A stretch of DNA of 64,000 nucleotides from Bacteroides intestinalis (GCF_003464595.1 NZ_QRZF01000002.1:292052-356051), one strand, 5' to 3'. Counted from the stretch's first letter, positions 24,064-32,464 are shown. Notes: generated by a model not told the origin, from the letters alone. Program-made: numbers and translations.

Positions 24064-25329
24064 ATGAATGAAAACGTTCTCAATAAACTGAAAATACTGG
24101 CGGAGTCGGCCAAATATGACGTCTCATGCTCGTCCAGCGGTACCGTGCGTTCCAACAAACCCGGTATGTTGGGCAATACTGTCGGCGGCTGGGGCATTTG
24201 CCATAGTTTTGCTGAGGACGGACGTTGCATTTCACTACTGAAAGTGATGTTGACGAACTATTGCATCTATGACTGTGCATATTGCATCAATCGTCGCTCT
24301 AATGATTTGCCGCGTGCTACGCTTTCTGTCAGTGAGTTGGTAGATCTGACGATGGAGTTCTATCGCCGCAATTATATAGAAGGACTGTTCCTAAGCAGTG
24401 GTGTGGTGCGGAGTCCGGATTATACCATGGAACGCCTGGTGCGCGTGGCAAAAGACTTGCGCACAGTGCATCGTTTCAATGGCTATATTCATTTGAAAAG
24501 TATTCCCGGAGCCAGTCGTGAACTGGTGAACGAAGCGGGATTGTATGCCGACCGCCTCAGCGTTAATGTAGAAATACCGAAAGAGGAGAATCTGAAACTT
24601 CTTGCCCCCGAGAAAGATCATAAAAGTGTATATGCACCGATGCGTTATATTCAGCAAGGCGTATTGGAAAGTTCGGAGGAACGGAAGAAACACCGCCATG
24701 CACCACGTTTTGCCCCTGCCGGACAGAGTACGCAAATGATTGTAGGGGCTACGGCGGAAACGGACAAAGATATCCTTTTTCTTTCATCTGCTCTTTATAA
24801 AGGACCTACAATGAGGCGTGTCTATTATTCCGGTTATATCTCTGTGAATACGTATGATACGCGTTTGCCGGCCCTGAAGCAACCACCGCTGGTGCGTGAA
24901 AATCGCCTGTATCAGGCAGATTGGCTTATGCGCTTTTATCAGTTTAAGGTGGAAGAGATTGTGGATGATGCATATCCTGACCTGGACCTGGAGATTGATC
25001 CTAAACTGTCGTGGGCCTTGCGCCATCCGGAGCAGTTTCCGGTAGATATCAATCGGGCGGATTATGAGATGTTATTGCGTATTCCCGGTGTCGGAGTGAA
25101 GTCGGCAAGATTGATTGTGGCATCCCGTCGTTTTTCTAAGTTAGGTTTCTATGAGTTGAAGAAGATAGGAGTAGTGATGAAGAAAGCGCAGTACTTTATT
25201 ACTTGCCATGAACTCCCCATGAAGACAGTGAATGAGATGACTCCGCAAACAGTGCGCAGTTTGCTGATAACGAAATCGAACAAGAAGAAAGTGGACGAAA
25301 GGCAGTTGTTGCTTGATTTCCACGACTAA
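24064..25329 (+). CDS. Putative DNA modification/repair radical SAM protein with HhH domain
   Basis: 421 residues. It matches the TIGR03916-type family: radical SAM motif CIYDCAYC (Cys67, Cys71, Cys74), SGVVRSPDYTMERLVRVAKD, HLKSIPGA, then VNVEIPKEENLKLLAPEKDH. The C-terminal third holds a helix-hairpin-helix DNA-binding motif (INRADYEMLLRIPGVGVKSA, about residues 328-347). The family is predicted to modify or repair DNA, but no reaction is proven. It is followed 14 bases later by the DUF4130 gene with which it almost always pairs. Confidence 0.9.
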   Translation: MNENVLNKLKILAESAKYDVSCSSSGTVRSNKPGMLGNTVGGWGICHSFAEDGRCISLLKVMLTNYCIYDCAYCINRRSNDLPRATLSVSELVDLTMEFYRRNYIEGLFLSSGVVRSPDYTMERLVRVAKDLRTVHRFNGYIHLKSIPGASRELVNEAGLYADRLSVNVEIPKEENLKLLAPEKDHKSVYAPMRYIQQGVLESSEERKKHRHAPRFAPAGQSTQMIVGATAETDKDILFLSSALYKGPTMRRVYYSGYISVNTYDTRLPALKQPPLVRENRLYQADWLMRFYQFKVEEIVDDAYPDLDLEIDPKLSWALRHPEQFPVDINRADYEMLLRIPGVGVKSARLIVASRRFSKLGFYELKKIGVVMKKAQYFITCHELPMKTVNEMTPQTVRSLLITKSNKKKVDERQLLLDFHD

Positions 25330-25343
25330 GAGAGTTCTTTTCC

Positions 25344-26114
25344 ATGAATATATTTGTTTTTGATAATACTTTCGAGGGCTTGCTGACTTCTGTTTTTGAA
25401 GCCTATTCCCGTCGTGTTTTTCCTGATGCATTGTCTCCGGAAGGAGAGCCATTACCCTTATTTCATGATGAAGTCTTCACGGTAATCACCGAAGAAGAAA
25501 AGGCAAAGCGAGTATGGCGTGGTCTGCAAAAGAAACTTTCTTCCGGTGCTCTGTCTTGCCTTGCCCAATGTTGGCTGGCGGAGGAACAGGAAACTCCGAT
25601 ACTTTTGTTCCGCTATATTTGTAAGGCGATTGATGCTTCCCGTTCCATTGAAACCAATTTTGCCGATCCGGATGTGCTGGAATTCTCGCGTATGTGGAAG
25701 CGGGTGGATTGGGAACGTCTTCGTATGCTCCAGTTTATTCGTTTTCAGAAAGCTGCCGATGGCACCTTCTTTGCTGCGGTAGAACCGGAAAAGAATGCTC
25801 TGCCACTGGCTATCGATCATTTTAAGGATCGTTTTGCCGATCAGCCCTGGCTGATATACGACATAAAACGGGCGTATGGCTTCTATTATGATTTGAAAGA
25901 AGTACGTCAGGTCACCTTTGAAGAAGGTTCACGCGAGGGACATCTGATTACAGGTATGCTGGACGAAAGCCTGATGGATAAAGACGAGAAACTTTTTCAG
26001 CAACTCTGGAAGACATACTTTAAAGCCATCTGTATCAAAGAACGACTAAATCCGCGGAAGCATAAACAAGATATGCCTGTACGTTACTGGAAACACATGA
26101 CAGAGAAGCAGTAA
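25344..26114 (+). CDS. DUF4130 family protein, partner of the radical SAM/HhH protein
   Basis: 256 residues matching the TIGR03915-type family (probable DNA metabolism protein): starts FVFDNTFEGLLTSVFEAYSR, with RFQKAADGTFFAAVEPEKNA and HFKDRFADQPWLIYDIKRAY in the middle and a C-terminal RLNPRKHKQDMPVRYWKHMT. In other bacteria this domain is fused to or neighbours UdgX-like uracil-DNA glycosylases, which suggests a role on uracil- or base-damaged DNA together with the radical SAM partner. The activity is undefined. Confidence 0.88.
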   Translation: MNIFVFDNTFEGLLTSVFEAYSRRVFPDALSPEGEPLPLFHDEVFTVITEEEKAKRVWRGLQKKLSSGALSCLAQCWLAEEQETPILLFRYICKAIDASRSIETNFADPDVLEFSRMWKRVDWERLRMLQFIRFQKAADGTFFAAVEPEKNALPLAIDHFKDRFADQPWLIYDIKRAYGFYYDLKEVRQVTFEEGSREGHLITGMLDESLMDKDEKLFQQLWKTYFKAICIKERLNPRKHKQDMPVRYWKHMTEKQ

Positions 26115-26119
26115 CAAGA

Positions 26120-26788
26120 TCATTCGATTTGTTCTACTGTCACATCCGGCCATTCTTGCATAAGTGACAGCATGTGTCCTTCGTCATTACCCCGCTTGGA
26201 TTTGATAACCATAGTCACTATATACCTTTCTGTATCTCCGGAACCTAATCTTTCCATTTTGTAGGAGACTAACATATAATTTCGGGAGTTAAAGCGATCG
26301 GATACTTCCTTAAGGATATCCTTATTTCCGGTAGAGAATGTTATCATGGAGCTTTTCATCCCTACACTTTTGAACAGGATGCTGAGGAGTTCCAGTCCCG
26401 CCAGAGTGAGTAGGGTAGCGGCTATACCTATTACATACATTCCAGCCCCAACTGCCAGACCGATGCCTGCTGTAGCCCATATTCCGGCAGCAGTAGTCAG
26501 CCCTCTGACAATTTGTTTTTGTAATATGATGGTACCGGCACCGATAAAACCGATACCGCTGACTACCTGGGCCGCTACACGACTCGGGTCCAGTGAGACA
26601 CTGTTTTCTTTGATAATGTCCTGAAAGCCATATTGGGAAACAATCATGATGAGGGCACTGCCCAGCGATACTAAAAAGTGAGTACGGTATCCTGCTTCTT
26701 TGGCACGGTATTCTCTGTCCAAGCCGATGATGGCACCTAAAATGCCGGCTACTAATAGTCTGAGTACGAAATCGAAATCTAATGTCAT
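26120..26788 (-). CDS. MgtC/SapB family membrane protein
   Basis: 222 residues. The N-terminal membrane domain (LRLLVAGILGAIIGLDREYR, GYRTHFLVSLGSALIMIVSQ, ARVVSGIGFIGAGTI-like VVSGIGFIGAGTIILQ) is the MgtC fold with about five helices; the C-terminal 80 residues form a small ACT-like cytoplasmic domain ending LMQEWPDVTVEQIE. Members help cope with low magnesium or acid in pathogens; in commensals the role is not known. Convergent with the DUF4130 gene, 5 bases apart. Confidence 0.92.
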   Translation of the reverse strand: MTLDFDFVLRLLVAGILGAIIGLDREYRAKEAGYRTHFLVSLGSALIMIVSQYGFQDIIKENSVSLDPSRVAAQVVSGIGFIGAGTIILQKQIVRGLTTAAGIWATAGIGLAVGAGMYVIGIAATLLTLAGLELLSILFKSVGMKSSMITFSTGNKDILKEVSDRFNSRNYMLVSYKMERLGSGDTERYIVTMVIKSKRGNDEGHMLSLMQEWPDVTVEQIE

Positions 26789-26817
26789 ATTGGCTCCTTT
26801 CTGTGTTTTAAGTTACT

Positions 26818-26988
26818 GTACTTTTTCTTTCGGCTTGCCCCGAAAGAAAAAGATACCAAAAAGAAAGAGGCACCGGCTACGTCTCCGGAGCTACTCCGGC
26901 AATGGCAGTGTCGGAGTAGCCCCGGAAGTGCAGCCTTGAGTTTTTCTTTTGGTATCTTTTCTTTTGTCTCAAGACAAAAGAAAAGTAC
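26818..26988. repeat. 171-base MITE-like element with hairpin-bearing inverted ends
   Basis: The left end (26818-26868) and the reverse complement of the right end (26938-26988) align over about 50 bases. Both begin GTACTTTT, contain a hairpin around CTTG, and continue with AAAGAtACCAAAA. Each end is itself a hairpin, and the whole folds into a long cruciform. It fills nearly the whole gap between mgtC and the lytic transglycosylase gene and stops one base before that gene's stop codon. No transposase is nearby. Confidence 0.75.
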
Positions 26989-27969
26989 TTAATTTATAAC
27001 CCATGCCCTATTATGCGGCACCGTCTTCTTCGGATCATAGTGCATTCCCGCCTGTGTCGGTATTTTAAGAACGTATGTACGTCCACTTTTGTTTTGTAAA
27101 GAACTATCGCGCAGCCATGGGTTGGCATCCTTCAGTTGGGCGTAGGTAATACCTTTACTCTTGGCAAATTGTGCCAGATTGTCGATACTTGTTGTTACAT
27201 TGACCTCTGTATGGGGGATGACCGGATAAAGGTGTTCCCGTTTCAGTAAAAAGCCATAGCGCTGCGGATTACTGATGATAGCTTTAGCGGCAAGCAGACG
27301 GAACATGTAACGGGAAGTTTCTTCTACAAGCCAAAGGTCTACGGCTTGATCTACGAGCTGTTTTTTCAGTTCGGAGGAGATGCGGCCTTGTCCGCCATTG
27401 TAGGCAGCGGCTACGCAGAGCCAGTTACCATATCTTTGGTAGGCATCTTTCAGATATTGGCATGCGGCACGGGTGGCTTTCTCCACGTGATAACGTTCGT
27501 CGATATTGGGGTTTACTTCAAGGCCGAATTCGCGTCCGGTAGTTTGCATGAACTGCCACATTCCGGCTGCTCCTGCCGGACTACGGGCAAGGGTATTGAG
27601 GTTGCTTTCTATTACGGCGAGATATTTGAAATCATCGGGTACACCGTTTTCCTTCAATATGGGTTCTATGATGGGAAAGAAGCGGTTCGCACGCTTGATG
27701 GTGAGCATGGTGGTGGAGTGCATATAGGTGAACGACATTTGTTCGCGGTCCATACGTTCACGATGATCGTAGCGCGTCAGGTCAATTTCCTGTCCGGCAA
27801 AGGTGATTTTGTCCGGTACGGAAGGGGAGGTGACACAGTAGGGAACTTCGGATTTAACGGATTGCTGTTCAGGGTCTATCGTGCTGTGCCCAAACAGAAA
27901 TGGAAGTGTGGCACCGGCGCATAGAGCAACTGAGGTAACTATCAGGATATGTATTGAGCTTTTTTTCAT
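26989..27969 (-). CDS. Lytic transglycosylase (SLT, MltD-like) with LysM-like tail
   Basis: 326 residues from the ATG at 27969, which gives a clean signal anchor (SSIHILIVTSVALCAGATLP); the longer frame to 28026 is less likely. The goose-lysozyme-like SLT domain spans about 100-260: FKYLAVIESNLNTLARSPAG with the catalytic Glu of the IES motif, AAGMWQFMQTTGREFGL, AAAYNGGQGRI. The last 60 residues resemble a LysM unit (LAQFAKSKGITYAQLKDANP). It cuts peptidoglycan glycan strands in the periplasm. The palindromic element ends at its stop codon. Confidence 0.9.
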   Translation of the reverse strand: MKKSSIHILIVTSVALCAGATLPFLFGHSTIDPEQQSVKSEVPYCVTSPSVPDKITFAGQEIDLTRYDHRERMDREQMSFTYMHSTTMLTIKRANRFFPIIEPILKENGVPDDFKYLAVIESNLNTLARSPAGAAGMWQFMQTTGREFGLEVNPNIDERYHVEKATRAACQYLKDAYQRYGNWLCVAAAYNGGQGRISSELKKQLVDQAVDLWLVEETSRYMFRLLAAKAIISNPQRYGFLLKREHLYPVIPHTEVNVTTSIDNLAQFAKSKGITYAQLKDANPWLRDSSLQNKSGRTYVLKIPTQAGMHYDPKKTVPHNRAWVIN

Positions 27970-28052
27970 TTTCAAAAGTTTGTTTGGTTCGAGGTCGAAT
28001 ATACAATATTTACGGGAATGAGGCAAGAACTATGGTGTCTTTACAACGAATC

Positions 28053-28778
28053 TTAGTTCTTTATAGGCAATCTTTCCCATAACCACCGCGGGATCATTCG
28101 CCAGAAAAAGACAACTACACGGTATCTGCCGTCAATCACAATAACCCGTTTTTTCCGGTTCAGGGCACGGACGATACTCTTCGCTACCTGATTGGCTTGC
28201 ATCAGCATGGGGAACTTACCACTTTTCAGTAAGTCGGTGGCGACGAAACCAGGGCGTATGTCTGTGAAATGGATATTTAAGTGTTGCATCCGGGAGAGTT
28301 GTGCCAAGGCTTCGATGTAAGTATTCTGGAAGCGTTTCGTTGCGGAATAGGCCGGGGCGATGCCCAATCCTTTGGTGCCTGCAATGGAACTGATGACAGC
28401 GATATGCCCACCTCCTTCGTTTTTGAAGTGATTGAAGGCGGCGGTCACCATGCGGGTGAATCCTTCTACGTTAGTACGGGCGGTATTAAGTTCTATTTCC
28501 GGTTTCAGGTCCGGGTTCTGACTGCCTATGCCGGAGCTGAGGAAGAACAAATCCATGCCACCTAACTTCCGGATGAGTGTTTCCAGCAGGGTGGGGGAAT
28601 TCGCATCTGTTACGTCCAGACGTTGAATTTCGATTTGTCCGGGGGCGGTGGCTTGCAGTTTCTCCAATGCTTCTTCCCGTCTTCCGGCAATACCGATGTG
28701 CCAACCTTGCTGAATTAGCAGTTTGGCAACTTCTTCTCCTATGCCGGAGGTGGCTCCTATAATAATGGCTCGTTTCAT
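28053..28778 (-). CDS. Short-chain dehydrogenase/reductase
   Basis: 241 residues, classical SDR fold: cofactor motif IIGATSGIGEEVAKLL (TGxxxGIG form as GATSGIG, residues 7-13), catalytic Ser in VISSIAG, Tyr-x-x-x-Lys as YSATK near 154, and a C-terminal membrane-touching FFWRMIPRWLWERLPIK tail. Substrate unknown; the tail is seen in SDRs of the DltE/YbbO type. It heads a minus-strand pair with the GNAT gene downstream of 29250 (10 bases apart). Confidence 0.9.
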   Translation of the reverse strand: MKRAIIIGATSGIGEEVAKLLIQQGWHIGIAGRREEALEKLQATAPGQIEIQRLDVTDANSPTLLETLIRKLGGMDLFFLSSGIGSQNPDLKPEIELNTARTNVEGFTRMVTAAFNHFKNEGGGHIAVISSIAGTKGLGIAPAYSATKRFQNTYIEALAQLSRMQHLNIHFTDIRPGFVATDLLKSGKFPMLMQANQVAKSIVRALNRKKRVIVIDGRYRVVVFFWRMIPRWLWERLPIKN

Positions 28779-28788
28779 AATTGCTGTA

Positions 28789-29250
28789 TTAGTAGTTTGT
28801 TAATTGCATGTGCAGGATGGGGAAGGGCTTGCCTTGTGCATCTGTTTCATCCCGACTTATTACTTCAAAGCCCCTGTTACGGTAGAAGCGGAAAGCCTGT
28901 TCGTTTTGTTCGTTGACATCCACTTTGCGGAAGCCTCGTTCGTTTACGGCAAACTCTAATAATGTCTTGCCATATCCTTTTCCCTGTTCGCCGGGGTGGA
29001 TAAACAGCATTTCTATTAAATCATCGCTTAGTCCCAGAAAGCCACTGATGCGGTTGTCTTTATTCTTTATAATATAGAGTTGCACTGCGGGGAAATAAAC
29101 GTTCTGTACCAGAGGTTTGTAGTACTGAATATCTTCTGCACTCAAGAAGTGATGCGTACTGCGTACGGATGCTTCCCAAAGCTCAGAGAGTTCGGGATAA
29201 TCTTTCTCCGTGGCGACGAAGATATTTGTAGGAAGATTGTTTGTTTTCAT
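28789..29250 (-). CDS. GNAT family N-acetyltransferase
   Basis: 153 residues. FVATEKDYPELSELWEASVR is a typical GNAT N-terminus; LFIHPGEQGKGYGKTLLEFA is motif A (QGKGYG for acetyl-CoA), and NEQAFRFYRNRGFEVISRDE is motif B. HHFLSAEDIQYYKPLVQNVY suggests the PanZ/YjaB-like or elaA-like subgroup. Substrate is not predictable. It is 5 bases downstream of the yjbQ gene and 10 bases upstream of the SDR gene, so the three likely share one transcript. Confidence 0.88.
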   Translation of the reverse strand: MKTNNLPTNIFVATEKDYPELSELWEASVRSTHHFLSAEDIQYYKPLVQNVYFPAVQLYIIKNKDNRISGFLGLSDDLIEMLFIHPGEQGKGYGKTLLEFAVNERGFRKVDVNEQNEQAFRFYRNRGFEVISRDETDAQGKPFPILHMQLTNY

Positions 29251-29255
29251 ATGTT

Positions 29256-29681
29256 TTATTGTCCGATGACGGTTGCTACTATTTTTCTTCCACCGCCACG
29301 ATTGCGGAATTCACAGAGGTATATACCTTGCCAGATACCCATATTCAGTCTACCGTCAGTGATAGGTATGCTGAGACTATTACCTGTCAGGGTAGATTTG
29401 GCATGGGCGGGCATGTCGTCATCTCCTTCACAGGTATGCATATAGTAGGGTTCCCGTTCTTTTACCAGGTGGTTGAAGATGGCTTCCATGTCCGTCTGGA
29501 CATCCGGATCAGCATTTTCATTGATGCTAAGTCCGGCAGAGGTATGCTTGATGAACAGATGTAAAAGTCCGGCTTGCGGCAGACGCGGCAGGTTACGTAT
29601 TATTTCATCCGTTATCAAGTGAAAACCACGTGCATGGGGACGTAGGGTAAATTCTTTTTGAGTAACAAAACTTTGTTCCAT
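29256..29681 (-). CDS. yjbQ: YjbQ family protein (UPF0047)
   Basis: 141 residues. The family hallmark histidine pairs are present: FIKHTSAGLSINENADPDVQ (near 47-66), YYMHTCEGDDDMPAHAKSTL and GRLNMGIWQGIYLCEFRNRG. YjbQ proteins can complement thiamine phosphate synthase weakly when overproduced, but the native role is unknown. First gene of a probable three-gene unit with GNAT and SDR genes. Confidence 0.92.
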   Translation of the reverse strand: MEQSFVTQKEFTLRPHARGFHLITDEIIRNLPRLPQAGLLHLFIKHTSAGLSINENADPDVQTDMEAIFNHLVKEREPYYMHTCEGDDDMPAHAKSTLTGNSLSIPITDGRLNMGIWQGIYLCEFRNRGGGRKIVATVIGQ

Positions 29682-29737
29682 TTTTATATATTTCTATGCG
29701 TTATTATTTGCCAATATGATTTAGTATGAAAGTTTTT

Positions 29738-30595
29738 CTATTCTTTAGGGGCTTTATCAAGTGATGATCCGCAATACTTACAGAACTGCGCACTTTCTTC
29801 GTGTCCTCGCCTGTGACAGTTGGGGCACTCTCTTGCTACATTCTTTTCATGTCTTTTCATCAGCGATACGGAAACTATGCCGGTGGGTACTGCAATAATA
29901 GTGTAACCTATCAGCATGACACAACCCGAAAGGAATTTCCCCAGGGCGGTGACAGGAGTTATATCTCCGTAACCTACGGTGGTAAGGGTGACGCAGGCCC
30001 AATAAATACTGTTGGGAATATTGCTGAACTGTGTATTGGGTTTTCCTCCTTCAATCATGTACATCAGTGTCCCGATAGATATCACCAGAATAACCACAAA
30101 CATAAAGAAAACTGCGATTTTCTTGCTACTGTCTCGTAGTGCTGTCAGTAGCATTTGCCCTTCTATCCAGAAGTTGAATAACTTGAAGACGCGGAATATC
30201 CGTATCAGGCGGAATGCCCGTATAATAAGCAGATAGCGTGCCCCGGGAAACAGGAAAGCGAGATAAAGCGGCAGTGTAGCCAGCAAGTCGATGATGCCGA
30301 AAGCACTGAAAGCGTATTTGGAAGGTTTGGGCGAACAATACAACCGGGTGATATATTCGAAAGTAAAGAAAGCGGTCAGTAAATACTCCATAACAATGAA
30401 TGGAGTTTTCAGCCATACCGGTAATCCTTGCAGGCTTTCCAGGATAACAAGTCCTACGCTAAGCAATATGCACCAGATCAGGGTAACGTCGAATAGCTTC
30501 CCGGCAGGTGTATCAGCTTCGAATATGATGACATATAGTTTTCGCTTCAAAGCCTGATTATGCATCAGTTCTGTGAATTTATCTTTCAGTTTCAT
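29738..30595 (-). CDS. Voltage-gated-type potassium channel with C-terminal zinc ribbon
   Basis: 285 residues. Six membrane segments; S4 is visible as RAFRLIRIFRVFKLFNF with spaced arginines, and the pore helix/filter reads ACVTLTTVGYGDITP (residues about 209-223), the TVGYGD potassium selectivity filter. The short C-terminus carries a CPNC...CKYC zinc ribbon (about 262-278), an unusual cytoplasmic appendage instead of a large regulatory domain. It resembles bacterial Kv-like ion transporter proteins. Confidence 0.9.
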   Translation of the reverse strand: MKLKDKFTELMHNQALKRKLYVIIFEADTPAGKLFDVTLIWCILLSVGLVILESLQGLPVWLKTPFIVMEYLLTAFFTFEYITRLYCSPKPSKYAFSAFGIIDLLATLPLYLAFLFPGARYLLIIRAFRLIRIFRVFKLFNFWIEGQMLLTALRDSSKKIAVFFMFVVILVISIGTLMYMIEGGKPNTQFSNIPNSIYWACVTLTTVGYGDITPVTALGKFLSGCVMLIGYTIIAVPTGIVSVSLMKRHEKNVARECPNCHRRGHEESAQFCKYCGSSLDKAPKE

Positions 30596-30659
30596 GTTTC
30601 ACAATGTTTGTTACAAAAGTAGGAAAACCTTTCCGAATGAGAAAAAGGGTACTTGACTT

Positions 30660-30691
30660 TTTGTAACTTGCTGGAATATGGAGTATATTTG
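30660..30691 (+). promoter_or_regulatory. Promoter upstream of the SDR-MaoC pair
   Basis: TTTG at 30660-30663, a 20-base spacer and TATATTTG at 30684-30691 match the Bacteroidetes consensus. Transcription would start near 30698, upstream of a 21-codon frame. Confidence 0.7.
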
Positions 30692-30724
30692 TTACCTGTT
30701 TTCACGATTTAAAAGTAAACAACC

Positions 30725-30790
30725 ATGAATCGAATAATAACCTTCGTTATCGGGGTTTTGTTCATCATACTTAAAATAAAGAGCGTATGA
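30725..30790 (+). CDS. Possible 21-residue hydrophobic leader or small membrane protein
   Basis: ATG at 30725 opens MNRIITFVIGVLFIILKIKS followed by V and TGA at 30788-30790. The stop overlaps the ATG of the SDR gene (ATGA), so translation of the two would be coupled. It lies 27 bases after the predicted transcription start. One hydrophobic helix with basic ends is visible. No family is recognised; it might serve only as a coupling leader. Confidence 0.45.
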   Translation: MNRIITFVIGVLFIILKIKSV

Positions 30791-31557
30791 ATAGAGTATG
30801 TGTAGTAACAGGTGGAGCCGCCGGTATCGGTCGTTGCATTGTCGAGATGTTTGCAGAATCGGGATATACGGTGTATTTCATTGATAAGACACCCGAGGCG
30901 GTGGAACTGGCGGAAGGAAAGATGTCGGAAAGAGGGCTTTCGGTTACAGGCTTTGTCGGAGATATTGCCGAGGAACAGACGCTGAGGGATTTTGTAGACT
31001 TTGTCTTATCCATAGAAGATCAGATTGACTGTCTGATAAATAATGCTTGCCTGACAAATGGAGGAATATTGAGCAACTGTTCGTATGAAGACTTCCTGTA
31101 TGTGCAACGTGTGGGAGTAGCAGCTCCTTATTTCCTGGCTTTGTCGTTTAAAGACTATTTCAGTGGTGCAGGTGCTATTGTGAATATTTCTTCTACCCGT
31201 GCTTTCCAGTCGCAGGCCAATACGGAAAGTTATACGGCAGCCAAAGGTGGAATAACGGCTCTGACTCATGCACTTGCGGTCAGTCTTTCGGGAATTGCCC
31301 GCGTGAATTCTATTGCTCCCGGTTGGATTGATACGGGAAGCTATCATGAAGAGGATTATGTGCCGGCATATACGGAAGGAGATATCATGCAGCATCCCTC
31401 GCAAAGGGTAGGAGAACCGGCCGATATAGCCCGTGCAGTTCTTTTCCTTTGTGACGAACGGAACTCCTTTATCAACGGGGAGAATATTACGATTGATGGA
31501 GGCATGAGTAAACTAATGATTTATCATAATGATTATGGTTGGGATTATCAACCGTAG
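30787..31557 (+). CDS. SDR family oxidoreductase
   Basis: 256 residues. CVVTGGAAGIGRCIVEMFAE has the Rossmann TGxxxGIG motif (residues 7-14), NNAC near 82, IVNISSTRAFQSQANTESY gives the catalytic Ser, and YTAAKGG (Tyr about 155, Lys 159) completes the triad. The C-terminal FLCDERNSFINGENITIDGG MSK pattern is typical of classical fabG-like SDRs. The following gene is a MaoC-type hydratase 27 bases downstream, so a fatty-acyl or beta-hydroxyacyl substrate is plausible. Confidence 0.9.
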   Translation: MNRVCVVTGGAAGIGRCIVEMFAESGYTVYFIDKTPEAVELAEGKMSERGLSVTGFVGDIAEEQTLRDFVDFVLSIEDQIDCLINNACLTNGGILSNCSYEDFLYVQRVGVAAPYFLALSFKDYFSGAGAIVNISSTRAFQSQANTESYTAAKGGITALTHALAVSLSGIARVNSIAPGWIDTGSYHEEDYVPAYTEGDIMQHPSQRVGEPADIARAVLFLCDERNSFINGENITIDGGMSKLMIYHNDYGWDYQP

Positions 31558-31583
31558 AAACTATTAAATATAAAAAGAGAATA

Positions 31584-32048
31584 ATGGAAAAAGTAATTAT
31601 CAACTCGTATGAGGATTTTGAAAAGCTGGTAGGTCAGCAAATTGGTGTTTCCGATTATGTGGAACTTTCGCAGGAACGTATCAATCTGTTTGCTGATGCT
31701 ACGTTGGATCATCAGTGGATACATGTAGATACGGAACGTGCTAAAACAGAGAGCCATTTCAAGACTACTATTGCGCATGGCTATCTCACTTTGTCTATGT
31801 TGCCGTATCTGTGGAACCAGATTATTGAGGTGAACAACCTGAAGATGATGGTTAATTATGGTATGGATCAGATGAAGTTCGGTCAGGCGGTATTGTCGGG
31901 ACAAAGTATTCGTTTGGTTGCGAAACTGCACTCATTGACAAACTTGCGCGGTGTGGCAAAGGCTGAGATTAAATTTACGATTGAGATAAAAGACCAACCG
32001 AAGAAGGCACTTGACGGTATTGCGGTGTTCTTATATTATTTCAATTAA
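31584..32048 (+). CDS. MaoC-like (R)-specific enoyl-CoA hydratase
   Basis: 154 residues from ATG 31584 (MEKVIINSYEDFEKLVGQQI). The hot-dog fold signature is present: FADATLDHQWIHVDTERAKT (residues about 38-57) with the catalytic Asp/His pair and the hydratase 2 motif, then TIAHGYLTLSMLPYLW. The enzyme hydrates trans-2-enoyl-CoA to (R)-3-hydroxyacyl-CoA. Its partner upstream is an SDR, giving a possible reduction/hydration pair. A 19-bp inverted repeat follows and may terminate the operon. Confidence 0.9.
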   Translation: MEKVIINSYEDFEKLVGQQIGVSDYVELSQERINLFADATLDHQWIHVDTERAKTESHFKTTIAHGYLTLSMLPYLWNQIIEVNNLKMMVNYGMDQMKFGQAVLSGQSIRLVAKLHSLTNLRGVAKAEIKFTIEIKDQPKKALDGIAVFLYYFN

Positions 32049-32062
32049 AATTCTTTCATTAT

Positions 32063-32143
32063 AAATTACACGGATATTCATGGATTTAATAATGAAGCTT
32101 CAATAAAGCTCTTCTTCTTAATCTATGAATATCCGTGTAATTT
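32063..32143. repeat. Palindromic element between convergent genes
   Basis: A perfect 19-base inverted pair (32063-32081 and 32125-32143) flanks a 43-base spacer. The arm contains TTACACGGATATTCAT, related in wording to the GGATTAC elements at 44483 and 50489. It lies between two convergent genes and could end both transcripts. Confidence 0.7.
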
Positions 32144-32155
32144 GTGATGTATTTT

Positions 32156-32464
32156 TTATTTCTTCCTGATATATTCCTGCCACAAATGCCGGATAGCCGC
32201 TACCGGATGATATAACAACATTCTTGGCCCTGCCCATCTCATGATTTCTCTCATCCTTTCCCGCATCTCCGGTTTATAACAATGTATGGTACAGAGTCGG
32301 CAAGTACCTTTCTTTTCTCCGAATGGACAACGTGACAACCGTGCATGTGCATATTCCAACACTTCCCTGCATTGCGGGCACAAAGTTTCGTTCCCCTCTT
32401 TCTTCCGGCAGTAGAGGCGGATCATTTGCTCCACGGTTTGTTTTTCCTGTTCGATGCGGGACAT
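32156..32464 (-). CDS. Nitrous oxide-stimulated promoter family protein
   Basis: 102 residues. It matches the small cysteine-rich family: IEQEKQTVEQMIRLYCRKKE, CPQCREVLEYAHARLSRCPF, GTCRLCTIHCYKPEMRERMR and MRWAGPRMLLYHPVAAIRHL. Seven cysteines (CxxC plus CxxC pairs) suggest a metal or iron-sulphur site. The name derives from one expression observation; the molecular role is unknown. It is 3 bases downstream of the zinc-ribbon gene. Confidence 0.9.
   Translation of the reverse strand: MSRIEQEKQTVEQMIRLYCRKKEGNETLCPQCREVLEYAHARLSRCPFGEKKGTCRLCTIHCYKPEMRERMREIMRWAGPRMLLYHPVAAIRHLWQEYIRKK

Noticed and set aside
32063..32143. Transposon end or insertion sequence
   Set aside because: There is no transposase and no target duplication; a terminator-like palindrome explains it better.
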